This document shows positions 27,062 to 37,100 of a stretch of 64,000 nucleotides of DNA, one piece after another. Position numbers and translations under genes: made by a program. Within the stretch, counting starts at the first letter, position 1. Every line of letters begins with the position of its first letter. The DNA comes from Methylotenera versatilis 79 (lineage in GTDB: Bacteria; Pseudomonadota; Gammaproteobacteria; Burkholderiales; Methylophilaceae). The notes beneath the pieces were generated by a model. It saw only the letters and a list, made by a program, of their open reading frames with translations. It had not been told where the DNA came from and did no database searches. The DNA is taken from positions 2,480,001-2,544,000 of the forward strand of contig NZ_ARVX01000001.1 of the NCBI RefSeq assembly GCF_000384375.1, given 5' to 3'.

Positions 27062-27498
27062 TACAAACTCTTTCTAAAACTAAACGAGAAAATATGCATT
27101 TTCTCGCGAAAATAAAATTGATGTGCAGACGCGCGTTGCACGCCTGAATCTAACGCCAAAACATTGCAACCTAAATCTTTGGCTTGGCTTTCTAAATGAC
27201 TTAACAATAATTTGCCGATACCTTTTGAACGTTGAGTTTCTTCGGTAACCAGATCGTCAACGTGTAAACGCAATCCTTCGTAAGTGTTCTCAATCAGTCG
27301 CCATAAAGCCAGCCCAACAACTTGTTTGCCATTTACAGCAATCAATAGTCTGGCGCCGTTTGCAAATACTTCGTGCATACGCGCGACATAGTCTTCTGGC
27401 AACATTGGGCGCAATTGTCGATGCACCGACTCAGATTTCATCAACCAATCTAATTCAAGAATGGCACCACTAGCATCGGTTACGTCAATCAGTTTCAT
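27061..27498 (-). CDS. GNAT-family N-acetyltransferase
   Basis: 145 residues of the GNAT fold. The acetyl-CoA loop is visible as RSKGIGKLLLSHLE, followed by LDSGVQRASAHQFYFREKM, which is typical for the C-terminal part. Substrate unknown. It overlaps alaA by four bases (ATGA) and hom by one base, so it is firmly embedded in an amino acid operon. That hints at action on an amino acid or on a pathway protein, but this is a guess. Confidence 0.88.
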   Translation of the reverse strand: MKLIDVTDASGAILELDWLMKSESVHRQLRPMLPEDYVARMHEVFANGARLLIAVNGKQVVGLALWRLIENTYEGLRLHVDDLVTEETQRSKGIGKLLLSHLESQAKDLGCNVLALDSGVQRASAHQFYFREKMHIFSFSFRKSL

Positions 27499-28733
27499 GC
27501 GAGCTGTTTTTTGCTGTGCTTGTTTCTGTAGCGTTCTAAGAAACTGGCGATGCGTTTAATTGCTTCGGTTAAATCATCTATATTCGGTAAAAATACCACT
27601 CTAAAATGATCTGGCGTTTTCCAGTTAAAACCAGTGCCTTGCACCAGCAATACTTTTTCTTCTAATAATAGGTCTAAAATAAATTGCTGATCATCCTTAA
27701 TCGGATACATTTTCGGATCAAGCTTAGGGAAAAGATACATCGCCGCTTTTGGTTTTACGCAACTCACACCGGGAATCGCGGTGATTAAGTCGTAAGCCAA
27801 GTCGCGCTGCTTACATAATCTGCCTGCGGGCGCCACTAAATCATCGATACTTTGATATCCACCGAGCGCTGTTTGTATGGCCAATTGCCCTGGTACATTG
27901 GCGCACAAACGCATAGAAGCCAGCATATTCAGGCCTTCAACATAGTCAATCGCATGTTTTTTCTCGCCCGAAATCACTAGCCAGCCAGCACGATAACCGC
28001 AAGTACGATAGTTTTTTGATAAGCCATTAAACGTGACGAATAGCACATCTTCAGCCAGTGATGCCATAGAGATATGCTCGGCTTCATCGTACAAAACCTT
28101 GTCGTAAATCTCATCGGCAAATATCACCAAACCATGATGACGCGCGATTTCGATAATGCCTTGTAGCGTTTCTTTTGGATACAATGCGCCAGTCGGATTA
28201 TTCGGGTTAATCACCACGATGCCGCGCGTATTGGCCGTAATTTTTGCTTCAATATCTTTTAAGTCTGGCAACCAGCCAGTTGCTTCATCGCATATGTAAT
28301 GGCGCGCTGTACCCCCAGCCAACGTTACCGCAGCTGTCCACAACGGATAGTCTGGCATCGGCACTAACACTTGGTCGCCATTGTTTACTAAAGCTTGCAT
28401 CGCCATCACAATTAATTCTGAAACACCATTACCAATAATAATGTCGTCTACTGTCACATTAGCAATTTGCTTACTTTGTGTGTAATGCATAATTGCTTTA
28501 CGCGGTGCGAATAAGCCTTTTGAGTCGGTATAACCGCCGGCATCGCCCATATTGCGAATCACATCCAGCTGAATTTCTTCTGGCACTTCGAAGCCAAAGG
28601 CGGCTGGATTGCCAATGTTTAGCTTGATGATGCGCTGACCTTCTTCTTCCATTTGACGCGCTCGCTGCAACACCGGGCCACGAATATCGTAGCAAACGTT
28701 AGCGAGTTTGTTGGATTTGAGTAAAGGTTGCAT
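27495..28733 (-). CDS. alaA: Alanine/glutamate-pyruvate aminotransferase AlaA
   Basis: PLP aminotransferase that makes alanine from pyruvate and glutamate. 412 residues, aligning by eye along its whole length with E. coli AlaA: KLANVCYDIRGPVL, NIGNPAAFGFEVPEE, SELIVMAMQALVNNGDQVLVP, INPNNPTGALYP and the PLP lysine in FNGLSKNYRTCGYRAGW. In betaproteobacteria alaA is commonly upstream of hom and thrC, as here. Confidence 0.95.
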   Translation of the reverse strand: MQPLLKSNKLANVCYDIRGPVLQRARQMEEEGQRIIKLNIGNPAAFGFEVPEEIQLDVIRNMGDAGGYTDSKGLFAPRKAIMHYTQSKQIANVTVDDIIIGNGVSELIVMAMQALVNNGDQVLVPMPDYPLWTAAVTLAGGTARHYICDEATGWLPDLKDIEAKITANTRGIVVINPNNPTGALYPKETLQGIIEIARHHGLVIFADEIYDKVLYDEAEHISMASLAEDVLFVTFNGLSKNYRTCGYRAGWLVISGEKKHAIDYVEGLNMLASMRLCANVPGQLAIQTALGGYQSIDDLVAPAGRLCKQRDLAYDLITAIPGVSCVKPKAAMYLFPKLDPKMYPIKDDQQFILDLLLEEKVLLVQGTGFNWKTPDHFRVVFLPNIDDLTEAIKRIASFLERYRNKHSKKQLA

Positions 28734-28853
28734 AAAAGGTGATTCTGAGTGATTGTTAATTAAAATTGAGGTTAAAAAAGACTTTAAACTTAATCCGTAA
28801 GTTTACCTTAGAAAAAGGTTTTTCTTCAATCAAAGCCACGCTAAAATACCAGC

Positions 28854-29222
28854 ATGAAATTACATTTAACGACCGCTGAAAATAACAATTTAATCACTGG
28901 ATACGGTGAAGATTTTATTGAGATTAACAAAAAACGTTATACACAAAATCTTATCGTGCTGGCGAATCAATTAATCTTGGATTGGAATGTCACCACTTTT
29001 ACCGCGTTAACTACGGCGAGTTTTGCTGAGATTGTCGAGATTAACCCTGAAGTTTTGCTGCTTGGCACTGGCTCAAAACATCAATTCTTACATCCAAAAC
29101 TAGCGCAAAATTTGACAGAAAAAGGCATTCCAATTGAATGCATGACGACAGCTGCAGCTTGTAGAACCTATAATATATTGATGAGTGAAGGCCGAAATGT
29201 TGCCGCGGCTTTATTGATTTAA
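28854..29222 (+). CDS. Mth938-like / DUF498 domain protein
   Basis: 122 residues of the DUF498 (Mth938-like) fold, recognisable from PEVLLLGTGSKHQFLHPKL and ECMTTAAACRTYNILMSEGRNVAAALL. Related proteins include the mitochondrial complex I assembly factor NDUFAF3; bacterial members are often encoded near protein export or respiratory genes, but not here. Function in this organism is unknown. It is divergent from alaA. Confidence 0.85.
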   Translation: MKLHLTTAENNNLITGYGEDFIEINKKRYTQNLIVLANQLILDWNVTTFTALTTASFAEIVEINPEVLLLGTGSKHQFLHPKLAQNLTEKGIPIECMTTAAACRTYNILMSEGRNVAAALLI

Positions 29223-29352
29223 CCAGCATGATAAATACTGGTTAGAACGGCTTTACAAGACAAACTAAAAAGCTATTAAAACTGACAGGCTAATTTGTAA
29301 TCAATCATATTTACAAAACCCTACAAATCCAGCCAATCTAAATAGCGCGCTT

Positions 29353-29943
29353 TTACTCTAAATGATCAACCCCATCCCAAACTGCCACGGCACCTGCATG
29401 TTTGATGAATTTTTTTTCGTAAACTTTAGTAATTAATGTTTTAACTTCTTTAAACTCCGACTGCAACTTATCGCAATCTGCACTGTTTGGTGCACCACAC
29501 CTAAAAGCGGTATCCACATAAACATGGTCTGCAGAACCGACATCAATCATGCGTTTAACTACGCTCGGGTGTGCGTAATGCCCACCTTCGGTAAATGCCC
29601 ATTCAATATTTGGGCCATCCTTAACGACATACCAAGGACCCGCTCTGTCTTGCCAGCCAAACGGTTTAGCATTAGGTTTTACAGCAACGTCCGTACGTTC
29701 TTTAATGGAGTTATAGGCTACGGCAATGCTAGGGTAACCAATTTCAACCACTAGTGGCGCGGCTTTTGGCACTACTTTTTTAGCCGGAACTTTGGCTTTC
29801 TTTTTAGCTTTTGGAACGGGTTTCAGTCCAAGCGCTTTGGCAGGGCCTTTATTTTGACTATTTTGAGCCGCCAATCCAATTGAAACTGAAGTAAAAGAAG
29901 TAATGGCGACTGAAATAGCGAGTAAATAAGCAATCTTTTTCAA
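29353..29943 (-). CDS. Exported protein of unknown function
   Basis: 196 residues. There is a Sec signal peptide (about 1-26), then a Lys/Pro/Ala-rich linker (about 30-62), then a compact C-terminal domain (about 66-196) with YPSIAVAYNSIKER, a WYVVKDGP segment, GGHYAHPSVVKRMI and two Cys in FRCGAPNSADC that may form a disulfide. I do not recognise the family. The linker looks like those that tether a domain away from the membrane or wall. It is on the same strand as the DUF1439 lipoprotein gene upstream, 46 bases apart, so the two may be co-transcribed. Confidence 0.7.
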   Translation of the reverse strand: MKKIAYLLAISVAITSFTSVSIGLAAQNSQNKGPAKALGLKPVPKAKKKAKVPAKKVVPKAAPLVVEIGYPSIAVAYNSIKERTDVAVKPNAKPFGWQDRAGPWYVVKDGPNIEWAFTEGGHYAHPSVVKRMIDVGSADHVYVDTAFRCGAPNSADCDKLQSEFKEVKTLITKVYEKKFIKHAGAVAVWDGVDHLE

Positions 29944-29989
29944 TTATAAAATCCCGAATTTAGTTATTAAATCTAATTAAGTTAAACAG

Positions 29990-30529
29990 TTAGTGTTGCG
30001 GCGTAAATGTTAACTGCAGGCCTTTATTGGTGATCTGTATATCTTTCGGGCTGTAGTTGGTTCCACCAAATTTCAAATCTTCTGGCTTTAGGGTGTATAG
30101 CGGAATACCGTTTAGCATTTCGCCACCCAATGTCTTGGTCAGCTTATTAATCATTTCGTTCTGTTTACTATCTGCACCGTCAACATTAAATTGATCAATT
30201 TGTGGCTCATCCAATACAATCGATTGACTTGCCGCATCGAAGCGTAATTTACCCGAAATACTTAGTTTACCAGCGACACTTTTATCAAGTAAAGGGCTAT
30301 TCAGTATGGTGTCTAGCGTCGTTTGCATACGACCAGTTGACTGGTCAAACTTGACAATAGAATTGCTTAAGTTAACGTCAAAAACTTTTAACAACTGAAT
30401 CGGTACTGCTAATTTTTCGTTAAGCTTTTGCTGGATTTGCGCTTCGGTGACATTAACAGTGCGGTCACCGAAGGTTGCACAGCCAGATAAAAAATCCAAT
30501 AAAAACAAAATATTAAGCCAATATTTCAT
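29990..30529 (-). CDS. DUF1439 lipoprotein (YceB-like)
   Basis: 179 residues. A lipoprotein signal with lipobox LSGC places the acylated Cys at about residue 17. The mature part has the DUF1439 features seen in E. coli YceB: TEAQIQQKLNEKLAVP at the N-terminus, an alternating beta pattern, and PLYTLKPEDLKFGGTNYSPKDIQIT near the end in two adjacent pieces. The family is thought to bind lipid-like ligands at the outer membrane; no activity is established. It lies 55 bases downstream of fabB on the same strand. Confidence 0.82.
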   Translation of the reverse strand: MKYWLNILFLLDFLSGCATFGDRTVNVTEAQIQQKLNEKLAVPIQLLKVFDVNLSNSIVKFDQSTGRMQTTLDTILNSPLLDKSVAGKLSISGKLRFDAASQSIVLDEPQIDQFNVDGADSKQNEMINKLTKTLGGEMLNGIPLYTLKPEDLKFGGTNYSPKDIQITNKGLQLTFTPQH

Positions 30530-30584
30530 TGCTTATTTTTTCATTACTAGTTCTGCTAAAAACCTATTAATCGCTTTTAAAAAC

Positions 30585-31826
30585 TTAAAGGTTTTTGGTC
30601 GACAAAATCAAACTGGCATTAGTGCCACCGAAGCCAAAACTATTCGATAAAGCAGTGGTAATTTTAACTTTATCAATACGCTTTGTGGCAATCGGTAAAC
30701 CAACTGCAGCAGGATCAAGCGTGTCGATATTAGCTGATGCTGCAATGAAATTATTTTCCATCATAATCAACGTGTAAATCGCTTCATTCACACCAGCGGC
30801 ACCTAGAGCATGGCCAGAAAGTGATTTAGTTGAAGCGATTGCTGGTAACTCACCGTATTCGCCACTACTAAACACCGCGTGAATCGCTTCTAACTCTTTG
30901 GTATCGCCAACAGGCGTACTCGTGCCGTGCGTATTAATATAATCCACATGGTCGATTTTATTGCCATCATGATCTGTTAACGCCAATTTCATGCAGCGCT
31001 CTGCGCCCTCGCCACTTGGCGCAACCATGTCATAACCGTCTGATGTCGCACCATAGCCAATGACTTCGGCATAGATTTTAGCGCCGCGTGCTTTGGCGTG
31101 CTCATATTCTTCTAAGACTAAAATACCGCCGCCACCAGAAATCACAAAACCGTCTCGGTCGGCGTCATAAGTACGCGATGCTTTAGTAGGCGTGTCGTTG
31201 TACTTGCTTGACATTGCCCCCATCGCATCGAACAAGTAAGACAAGCTCCAATGTTCCTCTTCACCGCCACCTGCAAATACGATATCTTGTTTTCCAAGTT
31301 GAATCTGCTCCACACCTACACCGATACAGTGCGCGCTAGTTGAACAGGCAGAACTGATGCTGTAGTTAACACCTTTAATTTTGGCACCAGTGGCAAGAGT
31401 AGCCACAATGCCACTACACATAGCCTTCGTGACCATATAAGGTCCGACACGGCGAATGCCTTTCTCAGCAAGTATTTGATTACTTTCTTCAATACTCTCG
31501 GTTGATGGGCCACCACCACCGACAATGATACCGGTACGCACATTGGAAACCAGATTCTCACCCAATGCGGCATCTGCAATTGCTTCTTGTAAGGCAATCC
31601 ATGCATAAGCATGACCTTTAGCCATAAAACGCATGAGTTTGCGGTCAATCAAATCCTGCACATCTAGCTTAACGGAACCCGCCACCTGTGAGCGCATACC
31701 GCGCTCTGCGTACTCTGGCTGAAAGCTAATGCCAGATTTTCCTGCATATAAGCTTTCTTTCACTTCTGCTTTATTATTACCGAGGCTAGATACGATGCCT
31801 AGCCCAGTGATTACGACACGGCGCAT
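30585..31826 (-). CDS. fabB: 3-oxoacyl-ACP synthase I
   Basis: Condenses acyl-ACP with malonyl-ACP and is needed for unsaturated fatty acids. 413 residues. The Cys-His-His triad is visible in [22 protein letters not shown] and [11 protein letters not shown]. The fabA gene lies just upstream on the same strand, and the fabA-fabB pairing is the hallmark of the anaerobic unsaturated fatty acid route, which separates it from fabF. Confidence 0.96.
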   Translation of the reverse strand: MRRVVITGLGIVSSLGNNKAEVKESLYAGKSGISFQPEYAERGMRSQVAGSVKLDVQDLIDRKLMRFMAKGHAYAWIALQEAIADAALGENLVSNVRTGIIVGGGGPSTESIEESNQILAEKGIRRVGPYMVTKAMCSGIVATLATGAKIKGVNYSISSACSTSAHCIGVGVEQIQLGKQDIVFAGGGEEEHWSLSYLFDAMGAMSSKYNDTPTKASRTYDADRDGFVISGGGGILVLEEYEHAKARGAKIYAEVIGYGATSDGYDMVAPSGEGAERCMKLALTDHDGNKIDHVDYINTHGTSTPVGDTKELEAIHAVFSSGEYGELPAIASTKSLSGHALGAAGVNEAIYTLIMMENNFIAASANIDTLDPAAVGLPIATKRIDKVKITTALSNSFGFGGTNASLILSTKNL

Positions 31827-31932
31827 TGCGTGCTCCCTCCAAAGTTTTCTTTATTCTGCATATTAAATATTAAAAATATCCATTTAAGTATTTGTAAGTA
31901 TTTATTTAGCCAATACTGATTATTAGTACTGA

Positions 31933-32451
31933 TTAAAAATTATCTGTACGTGTAAATAAACCCACCCGCAAATCATTCGCTGCATATATTTCGCGCCCAT
32001 CTAATGACATGGTCGCATCAGCAATGCCCATCACCAATTTACGCATAATAACGCGTTTTAAATCTATGGTATAAGTCGCTACTTTAGCGGTTGGCAACAC
32101 TTGCCCGCTAAATTTCACCTCGCCCGCGCCCAATGCGCGACCACGGCCAGGACCGCCCATCCAACCTAAATAAAAACCAACTAATTGCCACATCGCATCT
32201 AAACCTAAACAACCTGGCATGACTGGGTCACCCGTAAAATGGCAATCAAAAAACCATAAATCTGGTCGAATATCCAGTTCTGCTACGATTTGACCATGAC
32301 CATATTTACCATCACCTTCGGTAATTTTAACAATGCGATCAAACATCAACATAGGTGGCAAAGGCAATTGTGCATTACCTGGGCCAAACAGCTCTCCGCG
32401 TCCGCATTTTAATAATTCTTCTTTGGTAAAGCTGTTTTGTTTAGTTGTCAT
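31933..32451 (-). CDS. fabA: 3-hydroxydecanoyl-ACP dehydratase/isomerase
   Basis: Dehydrates 3-hydroxydecanoyl-ACP and isomerises the product, the entry to unsaturated fatty acids. 172 residues. Active-site H71 and D85 lie in [22 protein letters not shown] (cited here as two adjoining motifs, FDCHFTGDP and [10 protein letters not shown]). fabB follows 106 bases downstream and completes the pair. Confidence 0.97.
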   Translation of the reverse strand: MTTKQNSFTKEELLKCGRGELFGPGNAQLPLPPMLMFDRIVKITEGDGKYGHGQIVAELDIRPDLWFFDCHFTGDPVMPGCLGLDAMWQLVGFYLGWMGGPGRGRALGAGEVKFSGQVLPTAKVATYTIDLKRVIMRKLVMGIADATMSLDGREIYAANDLRVGLFTRTDNF

Positions 32452-33030
32452 GAGTTGTTGATCTTTTAAGTATTTTATTTTAATGCATGAACTTAACGCA
32501 TTAAAGTTATCAATTTTTACAGCACCCTCATTTTAATTATTAAAAAATAAGTATTTTCGTTCTGTAATCGCAAGCTAAATTATCCACTATTTTTAGCGAT
32601 GCTAAAACTTTTAGAAAATATTTCTCCGTTATTATGCGCAATATTTAATTAATATGGGTCTAAAACGTTTTATTTAAAGTGGTAATTGATTTTGATTATT
32701 CAGATGCTGATTTTAAGTTAACCCCACTTTAAACAGCGCAGATTAAAGTGCATAAATTGGCGCTCGCGCTAATCGACTTGATATAAGTAATTACAAATCT
32801 AACTTCAGATATGTCTTTTGTAACAAGAAATAATTGCATCGCCATATAAACCGATTAAACTATACAAACCTGTATACACTTTGCAGAATTTCATTTATAT
32901 TGTTAACAAATTGTAAGCAATCGTTTCAAATTTATTATACTAAATGCCATAAACACCGTTTAATAATCATCTATTATTACTTAATCATTTATTACTATTA
33001 GTTAATCATTTAAATTTTAGGAAAAACTCA
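32452..33030 (+). promoter_or_regulatory. Long control region before mxaR
   Basis: 579 bases, AT-rich, with no gene. A perfect 10-bp inverted repeat TTTAAAGTGG (32673-32682) and CCACTTTAAA (32724-32733) is followed by a third half-site ATTAAAGTG near 32742. Nearer the gene there is a 16-bp palindrome TATACA-AACC-TGTATA (32871-32886). An AGGA ribosome-binding site precedes the mxaR ATG. The TTAAAGTGG half-site resembles the AAGTGG box before mocR (20607), so a shared regulator is conceivable. The fabA promoter must lie at the left end on the other strand. Confidence 0.45.
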
Positions 33031-34047
33031 ATGAGTGACCGTCTCTTAGCCGATTGGCGTCAACATGCGCTGACTTTAGAAACCGAAGTGAACAAAGTAG
33101 TGGTTGGTCAGCAAAACCCTGTTCGATTGATTACTACTGCGATTTTTGCGCGTGGCCACGTTTTGCTTGAAGGTGATGTTGGCGTGGGCAAAACCACACT
33201 ATTGCGCGCTTTTACACGCGGTATTGGCGGCGGTTATCAACGTATCGAAGGCACAATTGATTTGATGCCGAACGATTTGGTGTATCACACGTATTTGGGT
33301 GAAGATGGCAAACCGCACGTAAGCGCTGGTCCATTATTGATGTCTGGCGAAAATCTATCGGTATTTTTCTTTAACGAAATCAACCGCGCACGTCCGCAAG
33401 TGCATTCTTTGTTATTACGCGTGATGGCAGAACGTACGCTATCTGCGTTCAATAAAGAACACGTTTTCCCGCATATGATTGTGTTTGCAGATCGCAACCA
33501 AGTCGAAAAAGAGGAAACATTTGAAATCCCTTCTGCGGCGCGTGACCGTTTTATGATGGAAATCCCAATCGTGGTGCCAAATGACGATGACATTATGTCT
33601 GGCCTGATGTTTGATACGCGTTTTCATGACGTGGATGCTTTGATTGACACGGTTAAACCCGATGTATTGAAATTCGATGAGTTAAATGCGTTTTCTGGTG
33701 TGATTCAAAAAAATATCGACGCTTCAAAAACACTGGAAAAATATGCGTTAAATCTTTGGAAAGCCACACGTAAACCAACTGACTTTAGTGTAAAAGTAAC
33801 CAATGTCGATATGAATCGCTTAGTGCTTGCCGGCGCCAGCCCGCGCGGTATGAGCATGATGTTACGTGCAGCACGCGTGAACGCTTGGTTAAATGAGCGC
33901 ACTGCGATTACGCCAGAAGATATCCACGCGGTTTTCCACGAAACGGTTGCGCATAGATTGGTATTTAGTCCAGTTTATGAAATGCGCCGCACGGAGATTG
34001 CGCGCGAAATGTTAAGCAATATTATCAATGCGGTCGCTGCGCCCTAA
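33031..34047 (+). CDS. mxaR: MoxR-type AAA+ ATPase MxaR
   Basis: 338 residues. Walker A GDVGVGKT is at 48-55 and a Walker B-like FFFNE is near residue 112. MoxR ATPases work as chaperones with VWA-domain partners, inserting metals or assembling complexes. The sensor-1 region reads VFADRNQVEKEETFEIPSAA rather than the common ATQNP form, as in the Mxa-specific branch. It opens a run mxaR-S-A-C-K-L, the order known from methylotrophs, where these genes are needed for active calcium methanol dehydrogenase. Here no mxaF is present in the window. Confidence 0.9.
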   Translation: MSDRLLADWRQHALTLETEVNKVVVGQQNPVRLITTAIFARGHVLLEGDVGVGKTTLLRAFTRGIGGGYQRIEGTIDLMPNDLVYHTYLGEDGKPHVSAGPLLMSGENLSVFFFNEINRARPQVHSLLLRVMAERTLSAFNKEHVFPHMIVFADRNQVEKEETFEIPSAARDRFMMEIPIVVPNDDDIMSGLMFDTRFHDVDALIDTVKPDVLKFDELNAFSGVIQKNIDASKTLEKYALNLWKATRKPTDFSVKVTNVDMNRLVLAGASPRGMSMMLRAARVNAWLNERTAITPEDIHAVFHETVAHRLVFSPVYEMRRTEIAREMLSNIINAVAAP

Positions 34048-34089
34048 GTAAAAACAGTTAAAACATCACTCAGTAAGCGACGATTAAAC

Positions 34090-34953
34090 ATGTCCATTGA
34101 AGATATCAAAGAGTTTAGCTACCACATCGGCTGGCGTAATCGCGGTCGCCATCCTGGCCGCCACGCTAGCACACAGCGCGGCATGGGTATGGAATTTATC
34201 GGCCATACCACGCTGATCGCTTATCCTGATCCGCGCCGTATCGATTTGCGTCAAACCATTCGCGATCCGATGGAACAGGTTTATGTACGCTTATTCAATC
34301 AAAAAAGTGCAACACCAGTTTTTGTGATTTGTGATTTATCTGGCAGCATGAATTTTGGCGCTAAAGAGCGAAAAATCCGTAAAGCCGCTGAAATCGCCGA
34401 ATCCATTGCACGCTCAGCCACTAGGAATTCTGACCCGTTTGGTTTTGTGGGTTTTGATGAAGTGGTACGCGAAGATTGGATTAGTACTGCATCGTTTAAA
34501 TCGCAACGCGGTATAGAGTTGGCAGAACGCTTAAAAGAATATCACCCCGAAGCGGTTTCTGGCAGCGGTATTAATGAAGTTTGGCGCTATTTACCACGCG
34601 AACGCTCACTGGTATTTTTGATTTCAGATTTCCATATGCCGTTAAAACAGCTAGAAGAGTCGCTATCCAATCTATTGCGCCATCACATTGTGCCAGTGGT
34701 TTTGTGGGATGCAGACGAATATAAAAATCTGCCCGAATTTGGTATTACCGCCGTTACCGATCCTGAAACTGGCGCAAAACGCACGCTATTTTTGCGCAAA
34801 GAATATCGCGACAAAATCATCGCAGCGTTTGAAGCGCGCCGTGAAGCGATTTACAAACTATTTATGCAATTTGATATGCCACCGTTTTATGTGGAAGGCG
34901 ATTTTGATGCAGATGCCTTAACCGAATATTTTCATCAATTTGTCGCTGCTTAG
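34090..34953 (+). CDS. mxaS: DUF58 protein MxaS
   Basis: 287 residues of the DUF58 family with a VWA-like fold. A MIDAS-type motif DLSGSM sits near residue 82 in VFVICDLSGSMNFG. It lies 42 bases after mxaR; ATPase-DUF58 pairs are the core of MoxR systems. A cytoplasmic partner of MxaR in dehydrogenase maturation is the accepted idea for the Mxa set, but its exact job is not known. Confidence 0.88.
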   Translation: MSIEDIKEFSYHIGWRNRGRHPGRHASTQRGMGMEFIGHTTLIAYPDPRRIDLRQTIRDPMEQVYVRLFNQKSATPVFVICDLSGSMNFGAKERKIRKAAEIAESIARSATRNSDPFGFVGFDEVVREDWISTASFKSQRGIELAERLKEYHPEAVSGSGINEVWRYLPRERSLVFLISDFHMPLKQLEESLSNLLRHHIVPVVLWDADEYKNLPEFGITAVTDPETGAKRTLFLRKEYRDKIIAAFEARREAIYKLFMQFDMPPFYVEGDFDADALTEYFHQFVAA

Positions 34954-35077
34954 ATTGGTGTTGCGACTTAAATGTTGTTGTTACCTAACCCAAATTTTTC
35001 AGTAAAAAATATTATTAGTGAATATTTAGGTAGTAAACGCAATATATCAATTCAACAGAAACTGAATACTTAACCTT

Positions 35078-36091
35078 ATGAAACGATTAAATAAATACTT
35101 GTTAGCGATTATTTTAAGTCCACTTTTAGGTTTAAGTGCGCTTAATGTTTCTGCGATGGAATATGAAAATCTGCCTGATATTAAAAACGGTATCGTCAGC
35201 ATCAAAATACAAGAACCAGAGCGCGATGTCGGTTACACGGTTGGCGATATTTTGACGCGCAATATCAGCATTAATATCAAAAAACCGTATCAATTGATTG
35301 AGGAGTCTTTGCCAATTATCGGCTACGAAAGGCGCTACAAAGGTCAATTAATCGGCATCGATTTAAGCGATCTTAAACACGTCAAAAAAGAAAATAACGA
35401 TGGTGAAACGCATACACTCAGCTTAAGTTATCAAGTATTCACTAATAATGTGGTGGCAAAACACGGCTCATTGCCGTCGGAATATTTGCGCATTATCAAC
35501 ACGCAATCCAAACAAGTAGTGAAATATCGCATCCCCAGCTGGGATTTCGCGATTTCACCGATTTCGATTTATGGCGCAGTAAAAGTCGAATCTGACATGT
35601 CAGATTTTAGAGGTCCATTATTATTAGATAACAGCAAACATAAGCAACGTTTAAAGGTTTTGTTGACTATTTTAGGGTTAAGTCTGTTGGGACTTTTATA
35701 CATGCTGGGCAAACACGCGTGGTTACCGCGCATGGGCGGCCCATTTGCCAAAACGTATCGCATTATTCGCAAATCGCCCAACACGCCTGCTGGCATACAA
35801 CAATCGGTTAGTAGCATGCATAAATCGCTCAATGCAACAGCTGGTATGAGTTTATTTAGCGGCAACTTAACCCAATTTTTAGCGCAAAAACCCAATTTTG
35901 CACCGATTAAAACAGAGATTGAACAGTTCTTTGCATTATCGCGCCAAGTGTTTTTTGAGCCAAATGCCAAACATGATGTTGGTGATGAACCAATTAAATG
36001 GTTAGCGCAGTTCTGCCGTCGTTGTCGCGATTGTGAACGCGGCTTGATTCCAGACGCACTAACACCAGATCCGCTGTCTTCAAAGGTTTAA
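35078..36091 (+). CDS. mxaA: MxaA-like membrane-anchored exported protein
   Basis: 337 residues: a signal peptide (1-26, ending NVSA), a periplasmic beta-rich domain to about 185, a membrane segment at about 189-209 (TILGLSLLGLLYMLG) and a cytoplasmic C-terminal part. In known methylotrophs mxaA mutants lack metal in methanol dehydrogenase. Identification rests on this topology and on its place between mxaS and the VWA gene mxaC. The 124-base gap after mxaS is larger than the others in the run. Confidence 0.82.
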   Translation: MKRLNKYLLAIILSPLLGLSALNVSAMEYENLPDIKNGIVSIKIQEPERDVGYTVGDILTRNISINIKKPYQLIEESLPIIGYERRYKGQLIGIDLSDLKHVKKENNDGETHTLSLSYQVFTNNVVAKHGSLPSEYLRIINTQSKQVVKYRIPSWDFAISPISIYGAVKVESDMSDFRGPLLLDNSKHKQRLKVLLTILGLSLLGLLYMLGKHAWLPRMGGPFAKTYRIIRKSPNTPAGIQQSVSSMHKSLNATAGMSLFSGNLTQFLAQKPNFAPIKTEIEQFFALSRQVFFEPNAKHDVGDEPIKWLAQFCRRCRDCERGLIPDALTPDPLSSKV

Positions 36092-36094
36092 AAG

Positions 36095-37072
36095 ATGGCT
36101 TTTTCTCACCCTTGGATGTTGTGGTTATTACCGCTGGCGATATTGCCATTACTATTTCAGCGCGCGCACAGCAAAAGCTATTCTTGGTTAGATATGCTAC
36201 CAGCAGATCCACTTTCGGATTTGATTGGCCTAATTCTGAAAATATTAGCCGTGCTGATTCTCACCTTTATTATTCTGGGTTTAAGCGCGCCGCATAGCAA
36301 TCAACAATTGGTTGAACGTATCGGCGTTGGCGCACAAATCACGTTGGTATTAGATCGTAGCGCGAGTATGGATGATCCATTTTCCGGCTCAACGGCCACC
36401 ACTATTGGCGAAACAAAATCGGCCGCTGCCAGTCGATTAATCACCCAATTTGTGCAATCTCGTCAAAACGATATGCTAGGCATGATTACCTTTAGTAACT
36501 CCGCCATGTATGTGTTGCCATTAACTGAAAATAAAGAGGCGATTGTGGCTGCGGTGCGTGCCACTGCTGGTAATGCATTATTTCAAACTAATATCGGTAG
36601 TGGTTTAACATCAGCTGCTGGCTTGTTTGATAAAGTGCCCGATTCTGGCTCCCGCGCGGTGATTTTGTTATCGGATGGCGCTGGCCGTATTGATGCCAAT
36701 ACGCAACAAAAAATCAAAGACTGGTTTGACCGCATGCATTTAAGTTTATATTGGATTGTGTTGCGACAACCAGGCGGCTTGAGTATTTTTGATCAAAACT
36801 ACAAACCGCAGGAAGACCAGCCTTTGCCACCTGAAATTGAGTTACATGATTTTTTTAAAACTTTTAAAACACCATTTAATGCCTATGAGGCAGAAGACCC
36901 AAAAACCTTGCAATTGGCGATTGATGACATTAATCGTAAAGAGAAAAAACCGATTAAATATCTACATAAGATTCCTGGCAAAGATTTTTCAACGCTATGT
37001 TTTACGATTGCCGCAATCATGATTGCGTTATTGCTGGGCGTGAAATATATAGAAGTAAAAACTTGGAAATAA
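36095..37072 (+). CDS. mxaC: VWA-domain membrane protein MxaC
   Basis: 325 residues in the style of BatA. N-terminal membrane segments (about 7-20 and 48-68) are followed by a VWA domain with the MIDAS motif DRSASM near residue 89, SGLTSA, and VILLSDGAG. A last membrane helix (about 299-318) closes the protein. It starts three bases after the mxaA stop, implying coupled translation. The VWA domain faces the periplasm and probably binds a divalent metal at the MIDAS. Confidence 0.88.
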   Translation: MAFSHPWMLWLLPLAILPLLFQRAHSKSYSWLDMLPADPLSDLIGLILKILAVLILTFIILGLSAPHSNQQLVERIGVGAQITLVLDRSASMDDPFSGSTATTIGETKSAAASRLITQFVQSRQNDMLGMITFSNSAMYVLPLTENKEAIVAAVRATAGNALFQTNIGSGLTSAAGLFDKVPDSGSRAVILLSDGAGRIDANTQQKIKDWFDRMHLSLYWIVLRQPGGLSIFDQNYKPQEDQPLPPEIELHDFFKTFKTPFNAYEAEDPKTLQLAIDDINRKEKKPIKYLHKIPGKDFSTLCFTIAAIMIALLLGVKYIEVKTWK

Positions 37073-37100
37073 GCAACTAAATTAGACCTATGAGGCACGT

